From contig NZ_CALDMP010000098.1 in the NCBI RefSeq assembly GCF_937915125.1, positions 1 to 64,000 of the forward strand: DNA of 64,000 bases. The letters are read 5' to 3'. Source of the DNA: an uncultured Ruminococcus sp. (GTDB taxonomy: Bacteria; Bacillota; Clostridia; Oscillospirales; Ruminococcaceae). Shown here piece by piece: positions 43,784 to 52,393 of this stretch. The first letter of the stretch is position 1, and every line of letters starts with the position of its first letter. The notes below the pieces were generated by a model. The model was not told the origin of the DNA, made no database searches, and saw only the letters and a list, made by a program, of their open reading frames with translations. The position numbers and the translations under genes are program-made.

Positions 43784-45100
43784 TCATGAATTTGCGTCTG
43801 CCGTCACAGGGGTGCCGTAGCAGCAGTCCGCATCACTCTCTTCTATTCTAACATAAAAAATCTGATTACGCAAACTTTTTTTTGGATTTTTTGCAGAAAT
43901 TCGCACAACCGTCCCATTCGGGGCATGTCCTACGTGAAAACCGTCGCCCCGTTCCCGTTCAAAAAGTACCGGAACAGTCTGCCCGATCTGGGTGCGCAGA
44001 AAGGCGGATCTCATGGATTTTGCGGCAGATTGGGCAATCTCCATGCGCTGGGTCTTGGTCTGGCTGCTGATCTTATCCGGAAATTCCGCCGCACGTGTGC
44101 CGGGTCTGGGAGAATAGCGGAACACGTGCATAGCGGCAAAGCCGATACGCTCTGCAAATGCCAGGGAATCGGCAAAATCCTCGTCTGTTTCTCCGGGAAA
44201 GCCCACCATGAAATCCGTGGTAATGGCACAATGGGGGAACAGTGCCCGGATGTTGGCACAGATCGCTTCGTATTCCGCTGCTGTATACCGGCGGTTCATG
44301 CGTTTCAGTGTATTGTCGCAGCCGCTCTGGAGAGACAGGTGGAACTGGGGACAGAATTTCGGCAGTGCGGCAAGGCGTTTCAGCTCTGGTTCAGTCAGGC
44401 GTTCCGGCTCCAGGGAACCCAACCGGATGCGTTGGATACCGGGTACGGCGGCGCAGGCTTCCACAGCGTCCGCCAGTGTGCCGTCCCATTCCATGCCGTA
44501 GAAACCCAGATTGATGCCGCACAGCACGATCTCGCGATAGCCGTTTTCGGCAAAGGCGGCGGCACTGTGCCGGATCTCCTCCAGCGGCAGGCTCCGGCAG
44601 CGTCCTCTTGCATAGGGAATGATGCAATAGCTGCAAAAGCAGTTGCAGCCGTCCTGGATCTTCAGAAAGGCACGGGTGTTGTCCGGCATGGTGTCGCAAG
44701 GCAGGACTTCGAAAGGATCATCGGCAGTATAGCTGTCCACAGCGTTCCGCCGGGAATGGCTGCGGCACAGTTCGTCCAGCAGTGCCGGAAGCCGGCTGCG
44801 GTTTTTGGTGCCGATGACCAGGTCGGCTTCGGGAACAGCCGCCGCCTGTTCGGGATATGCCTGGGCATAGCAGCCCGTGAGGACAAGCAGGGCATGGGGA
44901 CAGGTCTGCCGCATTTTCCGCATGGCGGTGCGCAGACGGCTGTCACCGGACGAGGTGACGGTGCAGGAATTGAACAGGATCACGTCTGCCTGCGCCGGCT
45001 CCTGGACAATGGTATGGCCTGCTTTTTGCAGAACAGACTGCATTCCGGCAGTTTCACAGGTGTTGACTTTGCAGCCAAACGTCAGAAAATAGCAATTCAA
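43784..45100 (-). CDS. mtaB: tRNA methylthiotransferase MtaB
   Basis: MtaB (438 residues) adds a methylthio group to t6A37 of tRNA. The N-terminal UPF0004 domain has three cluster cysteines (FGCKVN, FNSCTVTS, LTGCYAQ), the radical SAM motif is QDGCNCFCSYCIIPYARGR near residue 147, and a short C-terminal TRAM-like part ends the protein. GFPGETDEDF is the typical middle block. A promoter lies at 45217-45245. It is followed after 16 bp by purL; this pairing of tRNA modification with purine synthesis may be accidental. Confidence 0.94.
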   Translation of the reverse strand: MNCYFLTFGCKVNTCETAGMQSVLQKAGHTIVQEPAQADVILFNSCTVTSSGDSRLRTAMRKMRQTCPHALLVLTGCYAQAYPEQAAAVPEADLVIGTKNRSRLPALLDELCRSHSRRNAVDSYTADDPFEVLPCDTMPDNTRAFLKIQDGCNCFCSYCIIPYARGRCRSLPLEEIRHSAAAFAENGYREIVLCGINLGFYGMEWDGTLADAVEACAAVPGIQRIRLGSLEPERLTEPELKRLAALPKFCPQFHLSLQSGCDNTLKRMNRRYTAAEYEAICANIRALFPHCAITTDFMVGFPGETDEDFADSLAFAERIGFAAMHVFRYSPRPGTRAAEFPDKISSQTKTQRMEIAQSAAKSMRSAFLRTQIGQTVPVLFERERGDGFHVGHAPNGTVVRISAKNPKKSLRNQIFYVRIEESDADCCYGTPVTADANS

Positions 45101-45216
45101 TGGTATTTCTCCTTTGGTAATACGGCGTTTTTTCGACAGGAATTTCGTGGAATTTTCACGTGATTTACATAAATTTTATCGTCGCCGTCAAAAATAGGTG
45201 TTGTATTTCCACTCCT

Positions 45217-45245
45217 ATTATACTATATCAACGAAAATGATGCAA
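45217..45245 (-). promoter_or_regulatory. mtaB-purL promoter
   Basis: On the - strand TTGCAT (45245-45240) and TATAAT (45222-45217) are 17 nt apart. Confidence 0.75.
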
Positions 45246-45250
45246 TCGTC

Positions 45251-45279
45251 TTGACAAGAAAATTTTTTCGTGGTATGCT
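45251..45279 (+). promoter_or_regulatory. Promoter of the HPr-like gene
   Basis: TTGACA (45251-45256) and TATGCT (45274-45279) are 17 nt apart. Confidence 0.7.
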
Positions 45280-45410
45280 ATAGACACAGAACAAGTGAAA
45301 GTCAGAAGCAGTATGCACGTGACTGGTTTATGACAATGACTTTGAGTTCTGTGTATTTTGCGGACACCATGGAAAGATCAATCAGGAATCTTTCAGAGGA
45401 GGTAATTGTT

Positions 45411-45641
45411 ATGTATGAGACAACAATTCAATTGAATGCAATTAATGACGTGAAGGAATTTGTCAACACCGTGATGCTGTTTGATTATGACATCGACCTG
45501 GTTTCTGGTCGTTATGCCATCGACGCAAAGTCCATCATGGGTATCTTCAGCCTGGATCTGTCCAAGCCGATTCAGCTTCAGGCACACACAGACGATGCAG
45601 ATGCGCTGGTAAAGGCTATCGGTAAATATATCGTCAAGTGA
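45411..45641 (+). CDS. HPr-like protein lacking the active-site histidine
   Basis: The 76-residue protein has the HPr fold pattern, and the region equivalent to the regulatory serine 46 is kept (YAIDAKSIMGIFSLDLSKPI). The N-terminal phosphorylation loop, GLHxRPA in true HPr, reads LNAINDVKEF, so the histidine that carries PEP-derived phosphate is absent. It therefore cannot serve as a PTS phosphocarrier but could be a regulatory relative phosphorylated on serine, like Crh. AGGAGGTAATTGTT precedes the ATG. It is monocistronic, with a promoter at 45251 and a terminator at 45690. Such proteins are common in Clostridia; function is not established. Confidence 0.85.
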   Translation: MYETTIQLNAINDVKEFVNTVMLFDYDIDLVSGRYAIDAKSIMGIFSLDLSKPIQLQAHTDDADALVKAIGKYIVK

Positions 45642-45689
45642 GCACATTGATCACACATCTTTCAAAGATTGAGTAGAATAGTAAGAGGG

Positions 45690-45726
45690 AAAAGCGGCGC
45701 TTCGGAAACGGGGCGCCGCTTTTCTG
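45690..45726 (+). terminator. Terminator of the HPr-like gene
   Basis: AAAAGCGGCGC pairs with GCGCCGCTTTT across a 13-nt loop. Confidence 0.88.
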
Positions 45727-45748
45727 TCCGCCGGCTGTTCCCGGCAGG

Positions 45749-45777
45749 TTGACATTCTCCCCTGTGCATGGTACAAT
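45749..45777 (+). promoter_or_regulatory. Promoter of the flavin reductase-like gene
   Basis: TTGACA (45749-45754) and TACAAT (45772-45777) are 17 nt apart. The MITE-A copy at 45843-45961 lies within the leader. Confidence 0.78.
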
Positions 45778-45842
45778 ATTCACAGACAGTACCGGAAAAG
45801 TCCCTGTGCACGGTCGGAATGTGAAACAGACTCTGAATACAG

Positions 45843-45961
45843 GGCAATACCGCACAAAGATTGTGCGTCAGATGCGCCGTCAGATTTTTTTTGAAATATG
45901 ACGAAAAATATGCAAGCATATGACGTGCAAAGCCGATAGGCGCTCTTTGTGCGGTATTGCC
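45843..45961. mobile_element. MITE-A copy with internal deletion (119 bp)
   Basis: Both ends are intact (GGCAATACCGCACAAAG and CTTTGTGCGGTATTGCC). About 53 bp of the interior is missing after TCAGATTTTTT. It lies between a promoter and the next start codon, so it is transcribed as 5' leader. Confidence 0.78.
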
Positions 45962-45993
45962 GTAAGATTTTCCCGGAGAAAGGTTTTGAAACT

Positions 45994-46590
45994 ATGGCAA
46001 AACAACATTGGAAGGGCAGCGTTCTGCTGGCACCTGTACCGCCCACACTGGTCACCTGCGGCACCATGGAATCCCACAACGTTCTGACAGTGGCATGGAC
46101 AGGCGTTCTGGCGACCCATCCGCCCATGACATATATTTCTGTCCGCCCCACCCGATATTCCTACGATATCATCATGAAGCACCGGGAATTTGTCATCAAT
46201 CTCCCCACCTCTGCCATGATGCAAGCAACGGATTTCTGCGGCGTGCGCAGCGGCAAGGATGTGGACAAATTTGCAGTCTGCCACCTGACCCCGGAGCCGG
46301 CGCAGACGGTTCAGGCGCCGCTGATCGCAGAGTGCCCCGTGAATCTGGAATGCCGTGTGACAGACACAAAGGAAATGGGCACCCATACGGTGTTCGAGGC
46401 GGAGATCACCGGAGTCAATGTGGACGAAAAATACCTTGACAGCAAGGGCAAGCTGAACCTACAGCAGTGCGGTCTCATGGCGTATGCCCACGGGGAATAT
46501 TTTGCTCTGGGACGAAAGCTGGGGAATTTCGGGGATTCGGTGCGGAAAAAGAAGAAAAAAAGCACAAATCCCCAGCGGAAGAAAAAATGA
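45994..46590 (+). CDS. Flavin reductase family protein
   Basis: The 198-residue protein is a flavin reductase-like split-barrel FMN protein: VTCGTMESHNVLTVAWTGVL near residue 19 and PTRYSYDIIMKHREFVINLP near 50 are the conserved FMN-binding blocks. Its physiological substrate is unknown. The end is strikingly basic (VRKKKKKSTNPQRKKK), which could bind nucleic acid or membrane. A GGAGAAAGG precedes the ATG. The upstream promoter is separated from the gene by a MITE-A copy, and another full MITE-A follows the stop by 1 bp. Confidence 0.87.
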   Translation: MAKQHWKGSVLLAPVPPTLVTCGTMESHNVLTVAWTGVLATHPPMTYISVRPTRYSYDIIMKHREFVINLPTSAMMQATDFCGVRSGKDVDKFAVCHLTPEPAQTVQAPLIAECPVNLECRVTDTKEMGTHTVFEAEITGVNVDEKYLDSKGKLNLQQCGLMAYAHGEYFALGRKLGNFGDSVRKKKKKSTNPQRKKK

Positions 46591-46591
46591 G

Positions 46592-46780
46592 GGCAATACC
46601 GCACAAAGATTGTGCGTCAGATGTACTCTACGAGCATAAACTTTGTCAGATTTTTCGTCAGATGAAGCAAAAAGCGCAGTGAATACTTTGTGTATTCACG
46701 AGCATTTTTGTGAAATATGACGGAAAATATGCAAGCATATGACGTGCAAAGCCGGCAGGCGCTCTTTGTGCGGTATTGCC
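46592..46780. mobile_element. MITE-A copy with small insertion (189 bp)
   Basis: Terminal repeats are GGCAATACCGCACAAAG and CTTTGTGCGGTATTGCC. About 17 extra bases (around TACTCTACGAGCATAAAC, 46621-46640) distinguish it from the 172-bp copies. It begins right after the flavin reductase stop codon. Confidence 0.8.
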
Positions 46781-46841
46781 ATGAGGAAACAATTCTGGCA
46801 GACCATAGGGTCTGCCGTTTTTATGTCTGGAATCGTATTTC

Positions 46842-46947
46842 AACCCCTCCACCATTGCTGCGCAATGGTTCCCCTCCCCTTTCAGGGGAGGCAAATTAGG
46901 CTCCCCTGAAAGGGGAGCTGGCACGGCGCAGCCGTGACTGAGGGGTT
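46842..46947. repeat. 106-bp element of four hairpins with terminal repeats
   Basis: AACCCCTC at the left mirrors GAGGGGTT at the right. Between them lie CCATTGC-TGC-GCAATGG, CTCCCCT-TTC-AGGGGAG, CTCCCCT-GAA-AGGGGAG and CACGGC-GCA-GCCGTG, each a perfect stem with a 3-nt loop. A fragment of the left end occurs at 4712-4727. Confidence 0.75.
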
Positions 46948-46992
46948 AATTCTTATATAAATCCATTTGCATATTTCCATCACGCCGCTCCC

Positions 46993-47020
46993 TTGACTTT
47001 TTCCGCAGTTGTGTTATAAT
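46993..47020 (+). promoter_or_regulatory. tepA-ftsK promoter
   Basis: TTGACT (46993-46998) and TATAAT (47015-47020) are 16 nt apart. Confidence 0.75.
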
Positions 47021-47078
47021 ATAGAAGTATGCTGGAAGTATTGTCTCTTGTTTCGCATAACTTTTGTTCTGACGGGCA

Positions 47079-47098
47079 AACTGATTTTAAAATCAGTT
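47079..47098. promoter_or_regulatory. Perfect 20-bp palindrome before tepA
   Basis: AACTGATTTT and AAAATCAGTT form a gapless palindrome 60 bp after the -10 box and just before the ribosome binding site. It could be an operator or an mRNA hairpin. Confidence 0.5.
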
Positions 47099-47116
47099 GC
47101 AAAGGAGCGAATCCCT

Positions 47117-47854
47117 ATGTCAGAAAAAAACAAGCGCAATACTTCCGATTCCAAGTCCAACACCGATGAGCAGCTGGATCAGGCACAGCTCATCGAAGAG
47201 ACCGGTGCCGTCCGCACCCAGAACGCAAAGCATCTCATCCACTGTCTGACCGTGATCGGACAGGTGGAAGGGCACAATATCCTGCCGGACGACACCAAAA
47301 CCACCAAATATGAGCACATTCTCCCGGCACTGGTCGCCATTGAACAGGATCGCAATGTGGAGGGACTATTGGTTGTCCTGAACACCATGGGCGGCGATGT
47401 AGAGGCTGGTCTTGCCATTGCAGAGATGATCTCCGGCATGAAAACGCCTACGGTCTCTCTGGTCATCGGCGGCGGTCACTCCATTGGCATCCCCATGGCA
47501 GTGAGCGCAGACATTTCCATGATCGTCCCGTCCGCTTCCATGACCGTGCATCCTGTCCGCACAAGCGGACTGGTACTGGGAGTACCGCAGACCGTGGTCT
47601 ATTTTGAAAAAATCCAGGAGCGCATCACCGGCTTTATCACCCGGAACAGTTCCATTGACCCCAAGACCCTGGAACAAATGATGATGAACACCCAGGAGCT
47701 TGCCACCGATATCGGCACTGTGATCTCCGGGGAAGAAGCTGTTGCCTGCGGTCTCATCGACCGGCTTGGCACACTCCACGATGCCATAGAAGCGCTCTAT
47801 CATCTGATCGAAACCCGGGAGCCGAGATATCCCGACGCACTGCCGCCGGCATGA
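47117..47854 (+). CDS. tepA: ClpP-family serine protease TepA
   Basis: TepA/YmfB (245 residues) is a ClpP-like protease first linked to protein secretion in Bacillus. The ClpP fold is seen in LLVVLNTMGGDVEAGLAIAE, the nucleophile serine in GGGHSIGIPMAVSAD, and the histidine in ASMTVHPVRTSGL. The first 40 residues are polar and variable. AAAGGAG fixes the ATG at 47117. ftsK follows after 28 bp, the same tepA-spoIIIE neighbourhood as in Bacillus. Confidence 0.9.
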   Translation: MSEKNKRNTSDSKSNTDEQLDQAQLIEETGAVRTQNAKHLIHCLTVIGQVEGHNILPDDTKTTKYEHILPALVAIEQDRNVEGLLVVLNTMGGDVEAGLAIAEMISGMKTPTVSLVIGGGHSIGIPMAVSADISMIVPSASMTVHPVRTSGLVLGVPQTVVYFEKIQERITGFITRNSSIDPKTLEQMMMNTQELATDIGTVISGEEAVACGLIDRLGTLHDAIEALYHLIETREPRYPDALPPA

Positions 47855-47882
47855 TCGGCTTCTGCACAGAAAGGCAAACGAA

Positions 47883-50444
47883 TTGGCACAGAAATCCGCT
47901 TCCACCAAAAAGAAAAAACCGGCGGCGAAAAAAAAGCCTGCCGCAAAAAAGACAAATGATAATACAGCACGCACTGCAAAAGAAGAGGCTCTGGAAAAAC
48001 TGAACCGACAGCAAAACGGCAACACCAAATTTCAGTCTGTGATCTTATTTGCAAGCGCAGTGCTGTTTTTCCTCATTGCATTCATTCAGGGTAGCGCCGG
48101 CTGGTATGTCCTCCACCGGTTTGTCCGGGGGCTGTTCGGCTTTTCCATTATCCTGGTACCCATTATCCTGCTGGTGTCCGCCTATTATACAGAAAAGCGC
48201 ACGGGCATGTCTCTCCCAAAACGGCTGATCTTCAGCCTGGGACTGACCATTCTGACCAGCAGCTTTGTACAGATCCTCTTTGTCGGCGAGATCGAGAAAA
48301 AATCCTTTTTCCGTGCTGTCGGCTACTTATACGAAACCGGCGCCGAGGACGCTTTTCAGAGCGGCGGCGTCATCAGTGCAGTCCTCGCCTATCCCCTCAT
48401 CCGGATCCTCGGCACAACGGGAGCACGCATTCTCATTGTGGTTCTCCTCTTTGTCGCAATCATGTGGATGCTGGATCTGAGTATGCGCCAGCTGTTTCAA
48501 TACATTCTTCTGCCCTTCCGCAAACTGCGGGAACTCTGGCGGCGTGAACCGGACTGGGCAGATGATATCGATGAAAATGACATTCCCCCGGAAGAGCCGG
48601 AGTTTTTCCTCCCGCCGGAGGAATCCCCCAGAAAACGCCGCCGCAGAGAAAAAGCAGAACCCCAGCCGGAACCCATCCCGTCCGCTGTACCAGAAGTACC
48701 GGACTTTATACAGGACAGCTCTCCCCTGCCGCCGGATCTGGAGGCAATGATACATGACAGCTATGGTCAGCCTGAACCGTCAGAGCCATATACGCCGGCA
48801 TATGATATGGATGTTGACATCCCCCTGCCCCCGGACGGCAGCGGAAATACTGCCATCGTATCCCCGGAAGAGCTGCTGACAGACCCGCCGGAGCTGTTTC
48901 AGCCGCAGGATGAATTCCCGGCACAGGCAGCGCCACCGGTACCGCCGGTACGTCCCTATCAGATACCGCCTCTGGACTTTTTGCAGACAGGCATCAGCCG
49001 TGCAGGGGACCCGGCTGCGGAACAGGAACTGAAAGAAAATGCCGGCATTCTGGCAGACACACTGAAAAGCTTCGGTGTGACCGTGCGGATCACAGGCATT
49101 TCACGGGGTCCTTCTGTCACACGCTATGAGATCCAGCCTGCCGCCGGCATCAAGGTTTCCAAGATCACCGGTCTGGCAGATGACATTGCCCTTTCTCTGG
49201 CGGCACAGGGTGTCCGCATGGAAGCCCCCATACCGGGAAAGCCTGCCATCGGCATCGAGGTGCCCAACAATCACAAGGATACCGTTTCTCTCCGGGAGAT
49301 CCTGGAGAGCGACAATTTCAAAAATTCCAAGAGCAAACTGACCTTTGCCGTAGGACGGGACATTGCCGGAAATGCCATTGTGGGAGACATTGCACGTCTG
49401 CCCCATATGATCATTGCCGGTGCTACCGGTTCCGGTAAATCCGTCTGCACCAATTCCATTATTATGAGCATTCTGTACCACGCCACACCGGACGAGGTAA
49501 AGCTTATCCTCATTGACCCGAAGATCGTCGAATTCACAGTATACGAGGGCATTCCCCACCTGCTGATCCCGGTGGTCACCGACCCGAAAAAGGCTGCCGG
49601 TGCCCTGAACTGGGCAGTGCAGGAAATGCAGCGGCGGTACAATCTCTTTGCGGAGCACAGCGTCCGTGACCTGGGAGATTACAACGCCGCAGCGGCACAG
49701 CCGGGCAGTGAACTGGAACCCATGCCCCAGATCGTGGTGATCATTGACGAGCTGGCAGACCTGATGATGACCACTTCCAAAGAAGTGGAAGATGCCATCT
49801 GCCGCCTGGCGCAGAAAGCACGTGCGGCAGGCATGCACCTGATCATTGCCACCCAGAGACCGACGACAGACATTATCACCGGTCTGATTAAGGCGAATAT
49901 TCCAAGCCGTATCGCCCTTTCTGTTATGTCACAGATCGACTCCAGAACCATTCTGGACACCGGCGGTGCAGAAAAACTGCTGGGACACGGCGACATGCTC
50001 TATCTGCCCAACGGCAAGATCAAGCCGGTTCGTGTCCAGGGCTGTTTCACTTCCACCAAGGAAATTGAAAAAGTGGTGGAATTCATCAAGGCACAGACAC
50101 AGAGCAATTACAGTGACGAGATTATGGAACAGGTAGAACAGAACATTCCTGTCACCAAGGCGGAGCAGAAGGAAATGAAAGCTGCCGCTGAGGCAAACGC
50201 CGCACCAGAGCCGGGCAGCGATGAGGATGTCCTGGAGCGTGCCATTGAAGTGGTTGTGGAAGCCGGACAAGCGTCCACCTCTGCACTCCAGCGGCGGCTG
50301 AAGCTGGGCTATGCCCGCGCCGCACGGATGATGGACGAACTGGAGCAAATGGGCGTCATCGGTCCCTATGAGGGGGCAAAGCCCAGAAAGGTACTCATGA
50401 CCAAGGAACAGCTGGCGGAACGGAAAATGCGGAGATTGCAGTGA
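47883..50444 (+). CDS. ftsK: DNA translocase FtsK/SpoIIIE
   Basis: FtsK/SpoIIIE (853 residues) pumps chromosomal DNA through the division septum. It has a lysine-rich N-terminus, four membrane helices at about residues 55-205, an acidic proline-rich linker, a RecA-like motor with Walker A IAGATGSGKSVCTNSIIM near 513 and Walker B IVVIIDELADLMM near 615, and a C-terminal gamma domain (LQRRLKLGYARAARMMDELE) that reads chromosome polarity sites. The start is TTG at 47883, preceded by AAAGG; no ATG or GTG lies nearby in frame. It is downstream of tepA, and a radical SAM gene follows. Confidence 0.95.
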   Translation: MAQKSASTKKKKPAAKKKPAAKKTNDNTARTAKEEALEKLNRQQNGNTKFQSVILFASAVLFFLIAFIQGSAGWYVLHRFVRGLFGFSIILVPIILLVSAYYTEKRTGMSLPKRLIFSLGLTILTSSFVQILFVGEIEKKSFFRAVGYLYETGAEDAFQSGGVISAVLAYPLIRILGTTGARILIVVLLFVAIMWMLDLSMRQLFQYILLPFRKLRELWRREPDWADDIDENDIPPEEPEFFLPPEESPRKRRRREKAEPQPEPIPSAVPEVPDFIQDSSPLPPDLEAMIHDSYGQPEPSEPYTPAYDMDVDIPLPPDGSGNTAIVSPEELLTDPPELFQPQDEFPAQAAPPVPPVRPYQIPPLDFLQTGISRAGDPAAEQELKENAGILADTLKSFGVTVRITGISRGPSVTRYEIQPAAGIKVSKITGLADDIALSLAAQGVRMEAPIPGKPAIGIEVPNNHKDTVSLREILESDNFKNSKSKLTFAVGRDIAGNAIVGDIARLPHMIIAGATGSGKSVCTNSIIMSILYHATPDEVKLILIDPKIVEFTVYEGIPHLLIPVVTDPKKAAGALNWAVQEMQRRYNLFAEHSVRDLGDYNAAAAQPGSELEPMPQIVVIIDELADLMMTTSKEVEDAICRLAQKARAAGMHLIIATQRPTTDIITGLIKANIPSRIALSVMSQIDSRTILDTGGAEKLLGHGDMLYLPNGKIKPVRVQGCFTSTKEIEKVVEFIKAQTQSNYSDEIMEQVEQNIPVTKAEQKEMKAAAEANAAPEPGSDEDVLERAIEVVVEAGQASTSALQRRLKLGYARAARMMDELEQMGVIGPYEGAKPRKVLMTKEQLAERKMRRLQ

Positions 50445-50506
50445 TGTTCCGTATGCGGCAAAATCATTATTCCAATAATTATAAAATACAAAAGGAGGTG
50501 CACCCC

Positions 50507-52393
50507 ATGACCAATTTTCTCCCCGTCACAAAACAGGAACTCCTGGAAACCGGCGTATCCCAGCCGGATTTCGTCTACATCACCGGTGATGCCTATGTGG
50601 ATCATCCCAGCTTCGGTGCGGCGATCATTACACGGCTGCTCCAGTCCCAGGGCTACAGCGTGGCTGTCATTGCCCAGCCGGACTGGCACACCACACAGGA
50701 TTTCCAACGTTTCGGCGAACCGAAGCTTGCCTTTCTTGTGACCGGCGGCAATATTGATTCCATGGTGGCGCACTACACTTCTGCCAAGCGCCGCCGGAGC
50801 AATGACATGTACTCTCCCGGCGGCAAGGCAGGACTTCGTCCGGATCGTGCCGTGATCACCTATTGTCAGCAGATCCGGAAAGCATATCCTCATGTGGCGA
50901 TTGCCATCGGCGGTCTGGAGGCATCCCTCCGGCGGTTCGCCCACTATGACTACTGGGATGATGCCGTGCGCCCGTCCATTCTCGTGGACAGCGGCGCTGA
51001 CCTGCTCATGTACGGCATGGGAGAACATCAGATCACAGAACTGGCACAGCAGCTGGCAAACGGTGTGCCCATTGCGGAGATCACCGGCATCCGGGGTACA
51101 TGCTATCTCACTGACCCGGTAAATACCCCATGGGGTGCGGTGCAGTGCCCGGATTACGCCCAGGTCTGCCGGGACAAAAAAGCCTATGCCAAAGCGACCC
51201 GGCAGCAGTATGACCAGCAGGACGAGATCACCGGCAAAACGGTAATCCAGCGCCACGGAGATAAAATGCTGGTGCAGAATCCGCCGGCGCTGAGCCTGAC
51301 CCAGGAAGAACTAGACGCTGTTTATGCCCTGCCCTACCAGCGCCGTCCCCACCCCATGTACGATGCGCAAGGCGGCGTGCCGGGAATCGAGGAAGTACAG
51401 TTTTCCATTGCCCATAACCGGGGCTGTTTCGGTTACTGCAATTTCTGCTCCATTGCCCTCCACCAAGGACGGCGTATTACCTGCCGCAGTGAGGCATCCA
51501 TCCTGGAGGAAGCAAAAAAAATCATTGCCATGCCCGGTTTCAAGGGCTATATCCACGATGTAGGCGGTCCTACGGCAAATTTCCGGCTGCCGTCCTGTAA
51601 GAAGCAGGAGAAAGCCGGCATGTGCGTGGGGAAGAAATGCCTTGCGCCAAAGCCCTGCAAGGCATTGCAGGTAGATCATTCGGAATATCTCCATATTCTG
51701 CGGAAACTCCGTGCCCTGCCCGGTGTGAAACGTGTGTTCATCCGTTCGGGCATCCGCTTTGACTATGTCATGGCAGACCCGGATGATACCTTTTTCAAGG
51801 AACTGGTGGCGGAGCATGTCAGCGGTCAGCTGAAGGTGGCACCGGAGCACGTCAGCAATGTGGTACTGGATAAAATGGGCAAGCCCCACATCGAATGCTA
51901 CGAGGCATTCCAGAAGCGATTTTATGAGATCACCAAGAGCATGGGCAAGAAACAATACCTGGTGCCCTATCTCATGTCCTCCCATCCGGGGAGCACGCTG
52001 CAGGAAGCTGTGAAGCTTTCCCTGTTTCTCCGGGATCATGGGATGCATCCGGAACAAGTCCAGGACTTCTACCCCACACCGGGAACCATCTCCACCTGCA
52101 TGTATTACACGGAATTAGACCCCTATACCATGGAACCAGTTTACGTTCCGAAAACACCTCAGGAAAAAGCCATGCAGCGTGCATTGCTGCAATATTATCT
52201 GCCCCAGAACAAGCAGCTGGTACTGACTGCACTGCGGCAGGCAGGACGGCAGGATCTCATCGGCACAAAGCCGGGCTGCCTTGTGGCACCGGATGCCAAG
52301 CCCCGTTCTGCATCCCATTCAAAACAGCACAAAGGAGGTGCATCCCCACGAAATCCAAAGCAATCATCCCGAAAAAAATCACGGCGCTCCTGA
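50507..52393 (+). CDS. YgiQ family radical SAM protein
   Basis: The 628-residue protein belongs to the YgiQ family (UPF0313) of radical SAM enzymes with unknown reaction. The N-terminal domain (FLPVTKQELLETGVSQPDFV) is followed by the iron-sulfur motif NRGCFGYCNFCSIALHQGR near residue 305 and the family block DVGGPTANFR near 350. The C-terminal tail is basic. AAAGGAGGTG fixes the ATG at 50507. Its last 46 nt overlap the lipoprotein gene, and the tail sequence AAAGGAGGTGCATCCCC also contains that gene's ribosome binding site. Confidence 0.92.
   Translation: MTNFLPVTKQELLETGVSQPDFVYITGDAYVDHPSFGAAIITRLLQSQGYSVAVIAQPDWHTTQDFQRFGEPKLAFLVTGGNIDSMVAHYTSAKRRRSNDMYSPGGKAGLRPDRAVITYCQQIRKAYPHVAIAIGGLEASLRRFAHYDYWDDAVRPSILVDSGADLLMYGMGEHQITELAQQLANGVPIAEITGIRGTCYLTDPVNTPWGAVQCPDYAQVCRDKKAYAKATRQQYDQQDEITGKTVIQRHGDKMLVQNPPALSLTQEELDAVYALPYQRRPHPMYDAQGGVPGIEEVQFSIAHNRGCFGYCNFCSIALHQGRRITCRSEASILEEAKKIIAMPGFKGYIHDVGGPTANFRLPSCKKQEKAGMCVGKKCLAPKPCKALQVDHSEYLHILRKLRALPGVKRVFIRSGIRFDYVMADPDDTFFKELVAEHVSGQLKVAPEHVSNVVLDKMGKPHIECYEAFQKRFYEITKSMGKKQYLVPYLMSSHPGSTLQEAVKLSLFLRDHGMHPEQVQDFYPTPGTISTCMYYTELDPYTMEPVYVPKTPQEKAMQRALLQYYLPQNKQLVLTALRQAGRQDLIGTKPGCLVAPDAKPRSASHSKQHKGGASPRNPKQSSRKKSRRS

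Larger units (their letters stand above)
45101..45410. other. Divergent promoter region of mtaB and the HPr-like gene
   Basis: The 310-bp gap holds two back-to-back promoters (45217-45245, - strand, and 45251-45279, + strand) whose -35 boxes are only 5 bp apart. The HPr-like mRNA has a leader of about 125 nt in which I see no clear riboswitch. No gene is seen. Confidence 0.7.
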
